Shown: positions 49,709-61,640 of the stretch, one piece after another
How positions within the stretch are numbered: the stretch's first letter is position 1
Layout: each line of letters begins with the position of its first letter
From: Cardinalis cardinalis
Taxonomy: Eukaryota; Chordata; Aves; Passeriformes; Cardinalidae
DNA length: 64,000 nt
Direction: 5' to 3'
NCBI GenBank assembly: GCA_014549065.1
Contig: JACDOX010000018.1
Location: 7,176,151 to 7,240,150, forward strand
Notes under the pieces: model-generated
Databases searched by the model: none
Seen by the model: the letters and a program-made list of their open reading frames with translations, nothing else
What the model was told of the DNA's origin: nothing
Program-made: the position numbers and the translations under genes

Positions 49709-52700
49709 AAAGTAAAAACTTTTAAAGCAGCCTGTTTGTACCTATTTCAAGAAGCACACAAATGGTCCTGTTAACTACTGAATATACTGTGTCACATTGA
49801 CTGAAAGGGAAGGGAAAAAAAGCAACACTTGAAAACTATGGTACAGGATTGTGTTGTACTAGAGAAGGGAATATTGCAGGCAGGCTTGAATCCTGAAGCA
49901 ATTTTCTGGAAAGTTACTTGTGTGGGCTTCTTCAGAGAGCTCAGGGCTGTCTCAGAGCATCTCTTCAACTTCAGAGAGAATCTGAGCCACAGCTCTTCAC
50001 AGGAACCACAGATGCAAGCTCACACAGCACCATCACTTCTGGATGCGCTTGAAGGAACACATATACTGGAGGTGTCTCCAGTTACTAAGAATGACTTCCT
50101 AGTCTGATTGTATTTTGTAGCAATGTCCTGCTTTAATTAGTCTCAAAAGCCCATGCTCAGATATCACATGGTATTGCTCACTGACGTGGACAAGATAAAA
50201 GCACCCACCAATTTGTCAAATCCTCGGGAGTGCCTGTGGCTGCCAAAAGTGCCAGGAAACTTAATTCATGTCTGTGTCAAAGCATTTTACTTCTTCGGTC
50301 ACCCTTCTGTCTTTTGTAGTTTCTTGGCCCTCATAATCTATCTTCTAAAAGTGTATTACTGCTGAGAAAAAGGGCTGCCATGGGTTACAGCTGATAGTCC
50401 TGGTATTTTTATGCTGCAATGTAAAATATAACCTTTGATATCATAAGTAAGGGTACTTCCAGAACTTCTCAGTAATTTAGTCTCATTTCTTTACTAAAAA
50501 ACCCTAATATTTTGCTGTAAAATGGTTGAAAATCAATATTACAGTCTAAGTAATTTTGTTCAGAAAATAAGGCATTTACATTCTATCACTACTTTTTCTG
50601 GAAAAGGGAGAGTCCCATCCTCAGGAAAAGACAGTTTTGTTTAAATTTCCACCAAGTTATTTTTAAGTGCCTTAGGTTAGACTCACAGTCAGACTCAGGC
50701 AATGGTGAGAAATGCAGGTCACATTTCCTAAACACCTTGCCTCTTATTAAGCCCCAGTGCCCTGAGTCAAATTAAATTAGCTATCTTATACAGAAGACAT
50801 GAACAACACACACTTTCAAAAGAGCCTCCAGAAAACGCTTAGTCATGAGGCTTTAGGTTACTCTGAGGCGACAGATTTTGGGCACTAAACTAGTGTTTTA
50901 TATGTCAGGCATCATCAAAGCTTAGGTAAATATATACAGAGACAGGGGCAGAGCTTTAAGGAAAATATCAGACCGGCGCCTGTTTGGCTCCTCAAGCACC
51001 AAGGCATAGTGCTAGACCTCCAAACTGGTTGTCAGGGTGAATGATCTGTCTTAGTCTTTTGACAGAATTAACCTTAAATTACTTGAAATGTCAATTGTAG
51101 CTTGAAGAGAGGTGAGCTGTTCAAACTTATCTAAATATTCTAAGGAGGAAATGTGCTGTTAAAATAGTATTGCCAGCGGAAAGATTGAAACAGCAAAAGA
51201 AAAAAAATCCCTACATTTTAAAGAAGCAGCTACTCAACCATTTCTTTGGTAGTTTAATTATACTTTGTGATTTCCCTAAGGCCAAGTTTCCCTTTACATA
51301 GTACATATGCAACTAAAACTATTTTGCTGACAAATGCTATACGCAGTGTGACAAAGCTGCAAAACAAAGAAGGGAATGTGATTGTAAATGAGATCTTCAT
51401 AGAAGGCTTTTTACTTTTTAGCTGCCAGATTCCATTGCTTTGACTCAGTAAGAATCTGTAAAAAGCATTTCAGATGTAACCTACATTATGGTGTCAGGTT
51501 AGAAGAAAAATATCTCATCCAAAAGTGTGCAAAAAATTAAAACAACATTTTCCTTTAGCTGGCTAGTTATGAACAAGATGCTGAAAAGTAGAATTATCAC
51601 TTCTCGGGAGAGACTATTTTAAAATTAGTTTTTAAATCCATGATGAAATAAAAGCGTGTCTTACTGTTCCAAAAGATAAATTTCATATAGAAAAATAAAC
51701 CCCATATTTTGAAGTGTTCCTAAGTTACTTTCTGAAACCATAAATTACATATTTTAAACTTTAACTTTTTAAGATATTAATTATCAGTAAAATTTATTTC
51801 ACTCCATACATTGCAGATCAAGGATATGATTGATTCAACTGTCCTATATGCATTAATTTATTTTCATCTAAATATTGTTATTTATAGTTAATCTGAATTT
51901 TCACATGCATGATAAAATAAAAGAAAAACATATAAATATTTTCTTTAACAGAGTCAAGCCTTTCATCATGAACTTTCCACTCAGCATGGGTGACCAGAAC
52001 CTAGGAAATGTGATTGTTTCATCAACATTGATCAAAAGTATCCATTTACACACATGCAAGTTCAGAACCAATCTAGTGAAGACCATGAACATATTCTGGA
52101 TTTTCAGCAGTCTAAATGACAGTAGAAGTGTAACCCTGGCTGCCTCTGACAGTGTTTCACTTAAGTATTATTTAAAACAAATTTCCAGTGCAATAAAGCC
52201 TCTCCCCTCTGCAAACGTAAATTATATTTAATATGCCTGGGAACAAGCGAGACTGCCAAAGTCTGAGGCAAGCCAGCCTTTATGACTTCAGTCCGTTCTC
52301 AGCCCTTGATTACAATTTGATTTCCTTTGGCATCAAAAGACAAACTATTTTAGTGAACAATGTTCTTCCTTTACCAAGAGTGAGCTTTAGTTTCTTGGCA
52401 GAGGGCCTATTTTACTGGCAGACAACATGTCCAACCTCCCAGCAACAGCAGACCTGTGGACTTTGATTTAAAGCAGCACAAAGTAAGAAAAACAGAACAG
52501 AATGTATATTGCTCACTTGAGAGGCTTATTGTTTAACTGGCCTACTTATCATTAGCCTGTGCTCCAATCCTCAACACTTTCTTTTGTGTACTTTGTGTCA
52601 GACATATGGCCACGTTGGGATGCTGACAGCAGTTTTAGCGCTGCTGCACTATACATACTACTTGTAATTTGTTCTGTCTTATAGTTGGGGCTTTCTTCAA

Positions 52701-55700
52701 AGAAGAAAGTGAATTTTAAATGCTGCTGTTAATACCTGTAACCGTCTGACAAGATATAAAAGTGATGTGCTTGGAGTGATAGCAGCGTTCATTCATCTAC
52801 ATTGAGAGCCTTGTAGATGTTAAAGCATTTAAAATGGAGCATCCATTATGTGAGGAAATTAAACCCACAAACACTGCTGAATTCAAGACAAAATAAAGAC
52901 AAAACAAAGCTTTCCCATGCTCTTAACTCCCTGGCCCTCCATGTTAAAAGGGAAAAAAAAAAAGGAAGAAACACATTTCAAAGAGAGACAAATTTCACCC
53001 AGGCTTTTTGTTTACCTCCACCTTTGGGTAACCATATATCTCCCTCAGGAATGTGATAGCATGCTTATTCCCTTCTCATCACTATCTGAGCTCCAAGAAT
53101 GCCCTTTTACCTCTTTTTCTGTTTGTTTGTTTCTTTTACTTAAGTACCTTAAACCTGATATAGTGATCAGGAGGGAAGAGCTGATGGGATACCACTCGGG
53201 TCCAGCAGGAGCCTTCCTGCCTGCACAGGAGCACCAGGGTTTCCCTGCTCTTGNCCCCCAGATTTCCCTGGGGCCAAGGTTCTTCCTGAAAATATTAGGA
53301 TCATCTTTCATTTCAGCTGAATTCTACACCTTACGAGACCTTACCAGCTCTGTTGTAGAATAAGAAGCTTCCAATAATTATGTTCTTTCATTAGAAAATA
53401 TTGTTTCTAGGGGAAAAAAAAGTGAGGAAATGCCCTGGTAAAGACACTGTTTTGTTTAAAAATTCTGATAGAAAATATTGGTAATCTCAGAATTGTATTT
53501 CAGTTCTAAAGTATTTTTAGTTAGAAGCAGAATAAAAAAAAATTAAAGGTCTGAATCAGAGCACAATATTTCAATTATCTTTAGGTAGAGCATATCCATC
53601 AGATTCCAAATATTTGGTAAAAACTTCCGTCAATTTTGGAACTAATAATAAAATAAAATTATATCTCAGCATTTGCCAAGGACATTACCAGTTCAATCAG
53701 CCTCATTCTAGACCAAAATACAGCTGAACAGAAAAGTGGGATACAGATACAGATATAAATACATAACATAAGCTACTCACTACGATAGCAGAGGCACTAA
53801 AGTGAAAGAGAAATTAACATAAAATAATTATAATAACAGGTAAAATAATCAAAATAATTACCTTTTTACATATCTTATTGGAAAACTCAAAGCACCTTAG
53901 TGAGGGCAGCGTGGAAGGGGGAGAGAATATGTCTGATCTATTATTGATAGCAAAAATGAAATTACATAAGATTATTAAGGTCTTAAGCATTGTGTTATTG
54001 TCATGACAAGTGAAGAATAAGCTCTAGCAAAAAAGAAGTCTCCTGTGCACTCTGAAGATTGTCATAAGTAATAAAAGGAAAGTGCAGCTGGGTGTGCATT
54101 CTGAGAGCAAGCTCATTGTGAGACTGCTGGAGTAGAACAAGAAGGTAGGATGAAAGAAAATAATGTTATATATATAATGTTATGATATCTCAACTGGAAA
54201 ATTCCTGTAAATATTTAAGGGAAAAAAAAAACCTGCAGGTATTTTTAAAGCATTAAAAGGTATACTGAGACAAAAAAGGATCAATGTAGGGTAATTTTAA
54301 AATAGTGGAGAATTATTACTGTGCAGGTTTTAAGACAAATTTCACAGAAGTGTAATTTATTTTAAATGGAATCTTACTGAGCTCACCCCAAAGCTAGGTT
54401 TGATTTGCTGGTATAACTCTTAAAAATCTCTGGATTGTTTCTCAATTCTGGCAAACAGGAATAATCAGAGATGTGCTACACTGCAGATATATTCGCTTTT
54501 CCTTTAAACATGCAGATAGCCAGATACCTCAGAAACTAGCTAAGCAGAACTATGCACAGTTTTACAGAGTAATACTGAAAATAAGTGCTGATGCTTCTGT
54601 CACACTGACATGATCCATGTGAAGCACAGAGTTGATGTTCCTCTGCAGTGAGACAGATTGTCAGCCATGAATTTACTCTAAGGGCATTTTTGTCTAGTTT
54701 TCTATGTCAGTGAGAAGCCACAGGAAGACAGAGAAACCATCAAGTAGATGCTTTCTTGGGTCATTCACCTGTGCTTTAAGAGACTTGAATCTAATCNCTC
54801 TTGTAACTTCAGAGAGGCAGTAATCTGAGCTCACTTTAGAGAGATCACCCTCAGCAGTTTGTCACTGAACTTTATGTTACTGGTCCAAGCCATTTTCCCG
54901 GTTAGAGGAATTTGTTTTGCTCATCATTCGACCACAGATGGAAGGAGCTGCTGTCCCCCAGTTCTTAAGACACACACCCAAGATACTGGCGCAAGTCTCA
55001 GCCCCAGCAACTGCTCCAACAATTGCTTCATCAACTGTGTTAAATAAAAATTCAACAGCTTAATGGCTAGAGCTCTCACAACATTCAGTTGGAAGTCCTG
55101 CCATCCCAGAAAGGACTTGGATACAGCTTGTTACTGCTGAACATGCCACTGTCAAGGACTAAGACCAGAAATCAACAGAGGAAGAGTATGCTATNTGTAT
55201 TTTATGGATCACATTCACAGGAGACATAAGTAGAAGAATGGTGCATTTGAGTAGCCATATTTTAGAGGATGGGAAGGTTTTGTTTCAGTTAGGAAACCTG
55301 CTGTGGGATGGTCAGCNGTCACAAGGGCTGCCTGAGGCACCATCCAAGCTGTGTGCATCTTAGACAGTCAAATGGTGACCAGGTATTAAAGCTCAGTTAA
55401 GATCAGATCAGAAGCTGAGGATGAATTTGAAGGTGTCTGTCATGGCTAAAGGTGAACCTCAGCACAACTTAGAGAAAGGCAGCTGCCTTATATCCTTAAG
55501 ACTCTGGATTTCTGATGGCAACAGTTCCTTCACATACAGAAGAGCAAAACTCAACATTTTAAATGTTTGGACAAGGACAATGCAAGCCAAAAATGAATTA
55601 GCTCAATATTCTACTTTCCATCCTCCCTATCTCACCAGTCTCTGTCACCCTTAAAAATTCTCTTTTTCCTCAGGCTTTCAATGCTTGTCTGTACTCTAAA

Positions 55701-55768
55701 CAGAGAAGAAAATTATGATACCACCACCATTTTAAAACTTCAAATACAAGAGCCAAATTTATCACTGA

Positions 55769-55797
55769 TGTGATCTCATTAGCTTAATGAGATTACA
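55769..55797. repeat. 13-bp inverted repeat with one G-T wobble (3-nt loop)
   Basis: The arms TGTGATCTCATTA and TAATGAGATTACA pair along their full length except for one G-T pair, around the loop GCT. It is in AT-rich unique DNA with no gene context. Confidence 0.88.
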
Positions 55798-56094
55798 CTA
55801 GGGATGTATTTGTCCCAAGGACTATATTAAATGAACAGTAATATATGGTTTTTGTAAAATCCTGTAATATGCTTTCATTAACTTTGTTCCCCACACCACA
55901 TATTTAACCTCTCTCCCTCCCTTTCCACTCATTGTCAGTGTAAATGTAGCTCATCACCTAGGTAAAATGAAGCACATTAACTATATGAAGGAGTCAGTAT
56001 GCTGAATTTATCTATTAATCTTTTCTCCCACCCTCTTAATGGACTGATTTCCACTCCATGAAGCAAAAAAGCAAATATTGCTTTTCCCCATAAG

Positions 56095-56116
56095 AATTTT
56101 TTTTTAAAAAAAATTA
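56095..56116. repeat. Perfect 22-bp A/T palindrome
   Basis: Two A, nine T, nine A and two T in that order form an uninterrupted palindrome. Adjacent T9 and A9 tracts favour cruciform extrusion and replication slippage. A second T-rich stretch lies about 15 bases downstream. Confidence 0.9.
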
Positions 56117-59100
56117 GGTGCCAGGTGCATTTTTTAATTTTTTTTATATTGTCTCTTCCTCTCCATCTCCTTCAAACTGGCAAAAATCCAGTGACTGTTT
56201 TGCCGCATCATGTATGAAATGTTTCACTTCATTGCAATACCAAGGCTGCAATCCTTCTTTCAAACTGTGAACATTAATATGTATTTCATCCTCTGGCTTT
56301 CCTGAGCCAAAGCAAATGAACTGTGGCCTCATCGAAATGATACGGTCTCTTGACCCTTTGTGCAGTTTAAAATGATGTAACCTGAACCATTTTAATCTGA
56401 AGGCTGGAACAAGTCAAAAGCTGTAATGAGTTCAGGACACTTCAAGACATCAGAAGACCTATCTTGCCATAAAAGATGCATCTTTTGCATATAGAAGCTG
56501 TAATATCATAAATCTGAGTGACATAGACATAAAAAATCTGCCCACTATTAGATTTTTTCTACCTCTTCCCAGTGATGACTTCAGAGAGCAGATCTTACAT
56601 AAGGGACATAATAATTGATAGTAAAAGCCACGCCAGAGTTAAATACTTCTATCAACATTTCAAACAGAATAAACATGATGGGGAGAGTTTAAACCTGTGC
56701 AATTTCCAAAGTGACAGACTCTTAATATCTTGGGAAAAATGTTGCCTTTCAGTGAGCTGAGTTTCTTAGAGATTTTGAGAATAAGATGCTTGTCCCTCCA
56801 GCCCACTCTGAGATGCCACTTCTGAAAATAACCTTCAGATCTGTTGTGAGTTCCTTCCCATTTCCATTGTGATCACCTCCGGATATCTCAGAGACAAACT
56901 TTGACTCCACCGAGGTCACTGAAAAATTAATACAAGGAAACTTCATATGTTACTTTGGGGCTTTTTACGACCGCTAAACACTTTATAAAATGGGAGGAGC
57001 TCAGTCTTACAAGTGGGAAATCTTAAGGATAATGATCCCAGTCTGGGAAGCAATTAAAAAGGCACAAAAACTCTGTCCCAAGTGTCAAATCCAAAGGATC
57101 ATCCTATCCTTTTTAATAGTTTAAGAAACAGCTTCTGTTCATATTATGCAGTGGTGAGTTAGTTCTCTGTTCTCATCTTGAGAGCTAGCAATCTAATGGC
57201 AAAGGAAAAAAGGCAAATTAAACAAGGCAGAATGAATTCAGACTGCAAAGCATCCAGCAGAGCTGAACCTAACAAGCTTGAATTAAATAATTAGAATACC
57301 AAGGAAAAAAACCCAAACCATCAGAGAGCAAAGGGTGTTCTTGGTCACTGATTGCTATTTAAATTGGTTTGGCCTCTAACNATTTAGAGATGGTCAAAAT
57401 GCATAAATTTCCCCAAGCTTTATGTGCTTGGCCATGATGACTGAAGAAAGGAAGTCCAATTTACATAGTTCATTTTTATTGAAGGTTAAGCCTTTAAGTG
57501 GATTAATAAAGTTTGGTACTTTTAAGGGCATTAGTTTTTATTAAATGACAGCATTCAGGTTGAAAATAAAATGGAAACAACATAAGCACACACTGATTAG
57601 AAACATACAATACCTATTTACTTAGGTTAAGGTCAAAGAATTATTAAAGTCAGATAATCCAAACATCTGCAAAGGAAAAGCTTTCAAATTTCACCAAATT
57701 ATGTATCAAATAATTTTGAGAGTCTCATGGTACTGTTGAAATCCTTGAAGATTGGTGTATGCTGAAATAGCTTTCCAGCTTAGAACTCCATCTAAAATCC
57801 TTCTGATAACTATTCACTCACTTTCCAAGTGCAATGCCATTCAAGTTCTTAATTTTAACTCTCCACCCCAGTATCTTTACATTAAATGATGGTAAAAAGT
57901 TTTGTGATATGGTTTGACATCATAATGAGAGAGAGAGAAAAACATGACCTGCCTTCAAACCCACAATATTAAATCTGATCATGCAAATTCAAAGCTTTTG
58001 CCCATAGAGAAAGTGTACATTAACAAATTATGACTGGACTAGTGAGAGTAGGTTTGTGGGTTGCTTTTTTTTGTTTTTTGTTATCTGGTTAAATCAGAAA
58101 GAAAATTTTTGACCTACTTATCAGTCATTTTTATATGCTTGTGTTGAAATGAAAACTAAAATAAGTTGCAACTGGATTAGTTTTCATGTTTTTTTACATG
58201 AAACAGAGTGACTTCATTTCAAAAATCTCAAAGATAATCTTTTTACCAAAATATTGTTTGAAATTTAAAAACTAAATATTTCAATTACATGATGTTAAAA
58301 TGAAAGTTTTTTTATCTTGTAGAAAATTCTATCATTTCATAAAAATACAACTTAACTAATGAGACAAAAATTTACCCAAAGCAACGTTCTGCAAAATTTT
58401 TCAACTTTAAAAAATGGAACTAAAAGTCTTGCACAACACTGGTAAACATTCCATTTGGCTGCCTCTGTCAGCAGATCAAAATTGTCATGGCATCCTTTTA
58501 GATACAAACTGCCATGTAAATGCAAATTGCACTGGAAAATATTTCATCAATGACTGAATGTGAATCTTCAAAACATAGGGAAAGAACTCTCAAAAAAAGA
58601 AGAAAAATGCAAATCACTAGGTGTAGAAGGGGCAAGGCCTTCCCCACCCCCAGAATTTGACTTGAGAAACTGGCTTAGGGTACATACAGTGTCCAACTCC
58701 TTTTAAACAATTAAACATCACATCTACATAGAAATAGCAATATTATAGAATTGGAATTAGTGATCAGTTTAGCTAGTAATACCTCAATGAGGCCTTTGAA
58801 ACACAGTCATGTTACTAAGCTATTAATCAAAATAATAAATAGGTGCACGAAGTCAGTGATTAACAGTATTTTAGAGGACCTAGTAGCAGGGTTTTCAGTC
58901 TTAGAGTAGGCACTTGTCTAGCAAAATTAAAATCAGGCCTAGGTCACTGTTGCCCACAGAGCACAGCTGGTAATGGCCTTCAGGAAATCAGTGCAGTGGA
59001 TTTGCCTTGGCACCTCTGCTATCAGCATCCATGCTCCAGCTGTTTCCAGTTGTGCACAGTATGCACACAGGCTCTAATTTAGGACACCGAGCTCTGTTTC

Positions 59101-61094
59101 TTAGCTTGCATTTGGAAGGAGTTTGCAAAGGGTTAGCCAAATGTTAGTCAGGTGGTGTCAGCTTTGGTTGCATAAGTTGCTGGGAAAATCTGGGAATCCC
59201 TGAAAAAGTCAGGAAACTGCTTTGTGGGTGTTGCTTCAAAGGGCTGGGATGGACAGTGTCCTAGATTCTTTTTCCCAACAGCATCTAAATTTATCTCCAT
59301 TGTTCTTTTTTTTTCTATTTTTTTTTTAGCTTAGTTAGTACTAAACCTGGAGCCCAGCCAGCGAGGAACAACAATATCTTGACAGGGAACCTCATGCATC
59401 CCACACGGGTCATCTACATTGTCTGGGATCCGTGTGCATCAGAGATTACAACAGTGGAAAACAAAAGAATTACGCAACACAAAGGTCTTGATGAGAGTAA
59501 ACAAGAGAAACGTGACTTGCTGCTGAAGCACTTTCCTGCCTGTAGTTGAAGCAGAGGGATAAGAGGAGGTCCGCCCTTCAAATCTTCCCAGACAGTTACA
59601 TACAAATGCAACAAATAAGCAACAGGAGTCTCATGTACTGTTGTCCAATGTTTCTGTTTAGTCAGTACTTTCCTTGGAGCAGAGATAAAGGACTAAATTG
59701 TATGCAATTTCATACCAAAACATGGTGGTTTTTTCTTTTTAAGCTGATAACATTGATAAAGTCTTAGGTAAATTAAAAATGTGTGACTGAAGTCAAACCT
59801 GATTTATTCCAAAGGAAAATCAACCATACCCATGAGAGAGCTTGACTGAGAGCAGGACTGGGACTGGTAAAATCCTGGTCTGTTCTGAAAGACGTTGTTT
59901 GACTTCACATTAAATGCCATAGCAATGGGGCTAGCCAAAGTAGCTTAGAGCCCTTGGCACAAGTGCCCTTCTAAGCACCTGCTCTGTGAATGGTTCAGCT
60001 TGCCAAGGCTCAGCAGGCTCCCCAGCCACAGCAACATGTGCCCAAGGCACCATTGCCATGACTTTTAACCCTGCCTTGGGCTCTGCATGCACCAGAAGGG
60101 GACTATCCCTGCTTTGAAGGAAGGGGATGGCAAAATTGGGAGTATTAAACTGGAGATTAGATTCATTTTTTTCTCCTACAACACATTGGTAACAGTACAT
60201 TTCTTCAGTAGGCACAAATACATCTGCTCCATGTGGAAAAGAGAGACCCAGTCAGAACCCAGCTGAGGATGGAGTTCAACATATTAAAAAATTCATGGAG
60301 CACTTACGATCTAGAAAGGCTTGGAAAGATGCTCTCTAGCGACCTAAAATTTTGGGAAGCCTCAAGGTACATCAAAGACTGCATTTTTCTTGCCTGTCCT
60401 TTGCATATACTGATTATTTGGTAGTCAGTCTTCAGTCTCTCACCCTGTTTGGGAGAAAGCTTGTGCCTGTGTATGAGCTGTGTTTTGGGATATCCCTGAG
60501 GGCCGTGCAAGCTGAAAGCAATCACAGGTAGCTCAAGAATAAGATTTAAGCAGAATTTAAGTATACATGACAAAGAAGTATTATTCTGAATAGACTTTTT
60601 CAGATCCTGCCTAATCCTGGAGCTACCTAGGCTCCTTCGGTAAATCCATGGACTTTTGTGGCAGTCCAGAGCACACTGGTGTTCTGGACTAGGTATCTCT
60701 GCCTTCACAGTACTATGTCAACAAATACATTTCTCTTACCTAAACCAGGTCAGTATAAAAATAACAGATGCTTCTCCACCTGTTTTGACACCATGATCCA
60801 ATAAGCAGTCTCAGAGCAGACCTAGTATCTCCAGTCAGCAACAGGACCCACACCAAGTGTACACCTTCCCTTTAATACAAAACCTAATGATTGTAATGTT
60901 CACTCAGGAGGTAGAAAAGAGATTCAGTAGGCCTCCTTATTGAATCACTGCAAACCAACAACTATCATGTCCCCCAGACAATGCTATAACCACTTGAACG
61001 CAGATTGTTCAAAATAAGTGTAGTCTCAAATCAAGGTTGTTGAAGCAGTGCCACTGCTCACCATAATTAATTGTAGCAGATCAAAAGTGGTCAT

Positions 61095-61640
61095 TCCACT
61101 TTATTTGGCACTTTTGAGGCTGCATTTGCACTTCCCAGCTGGAGGCATCCCTATGCAAGAAAGATTTTGAAAGACTGGAGCAAGTCCAGAGGATGACTAG
61201 CAAGATGAGTATATGGCATATGAGGAGAAGCCAAAAGAACTGGGATTTTCAGCCTTAAGATAAGGTGAAGGGGAAATCTTAGTGCTCTCTGCAGATGCCA
61301 AATATAAAGATGGAGAGATAACAGAGCCATGCTCTTGCCAGAGGAACAGGACTGAAGGTCTCATGCACTGATGGCATGAGAAATGATGGTCACACGTTAG
61401 AAAAGAGGAAATTCTCTTCAGATATAGAGGGGGAAAATGTACCATAGAGATGACTGGGTGCCTGAGCAAGCTGCCCAGAAACGCTGTGGAATCACTGCCC
61501 TTGGAGAAACTAAAAAGTTTACTGGCCAAGTGTCTCAGCAAGCTGATCTAACTGAGCCTGCTTTGTGAAGGGGATGGGAGAGGATGATCTCAGAAACCTC
61601 TTGGTTTGCATGAGAATATCTGAATTATGGTTTCTAGAAT
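61095..61640 (+). mobile_element. CR1 LINE, 5'-truncated 3' end, plus strand
   Basis: The order of landmarks follows the 3' part of avian CR1 as I know it. A frame at 61,169-61,207 reads ERLEQVQRMTSKM, which corresponds to the conserved C-terminal 'E-x-VQRR-x-TK' region of CR1 ORF2 after the reverse transcriptase. The sequence then follows the family's AGCTGGG-like and TTCAGCCTTAAGA phrases near 61,240, CTGCCCAGAAACGCTGTGGAATC near 61,470, and GAGCCTGCTTTGTGAAGGGG with GGATGATCTCAGAAACC near 61,555-61,595. It ends near 61,640, where CR1 copies normally carry the short ATTCTATG repeats, here decayed. The copy is broken by many substitutions and indels and encodes no protein. The minus-strand 114-codon frame is antisense to it. 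CR1 elements do not leave target duplications or poly(A) tails, and none is seen. The left boundary is approximate. Confidence 0.9.

Larger units (their letters stand above)
48841..61094. other. Unique noncoding sequence
   Basis: No supported gene or transposon over 12 kb. Contents include a degenerate ATCT-like stretch at about 49,667-49,708, a GC-richer piece with an N at 53,170-53,280, a near-perfect hairpin at 55,769-55,797, an A/T palindrome at 56,095-56,116 and a GC-richer region at 59,930-60,150 that is open on the minus strand for 94 codons. The longest frame (52,917-53,363, 148 codons, plus strand) runs through a poly-A stretch and GC-rich sequence and has no domain. The frame at 60,304-60,708 (134 codons, minus strand) likewise resembles nothing known to me. 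Confidence 0.45.

Noticed and set aside
52755..52762. TATAAAAG with a plausible start region 30 bp downstream
   Set aside because: TATA-like words are common in AT-rich DNA, and no exon or transcript evidence lies downstream.
52917..53363. 148-codon open frame on the plus strand, the longest in the window
   Set aside because: It crosses an A-run and a GC-rich patch, contains an unresolved codon, has no recognisable domain or splice context, and its length is within what chance gives in 64 kb.
60304..60708. 134-codon minus-strand open frame
   Set aside because: I examined it as a possible exon or retroposed gene. No family signature, poly(A) remnant or splice pattern supports it.
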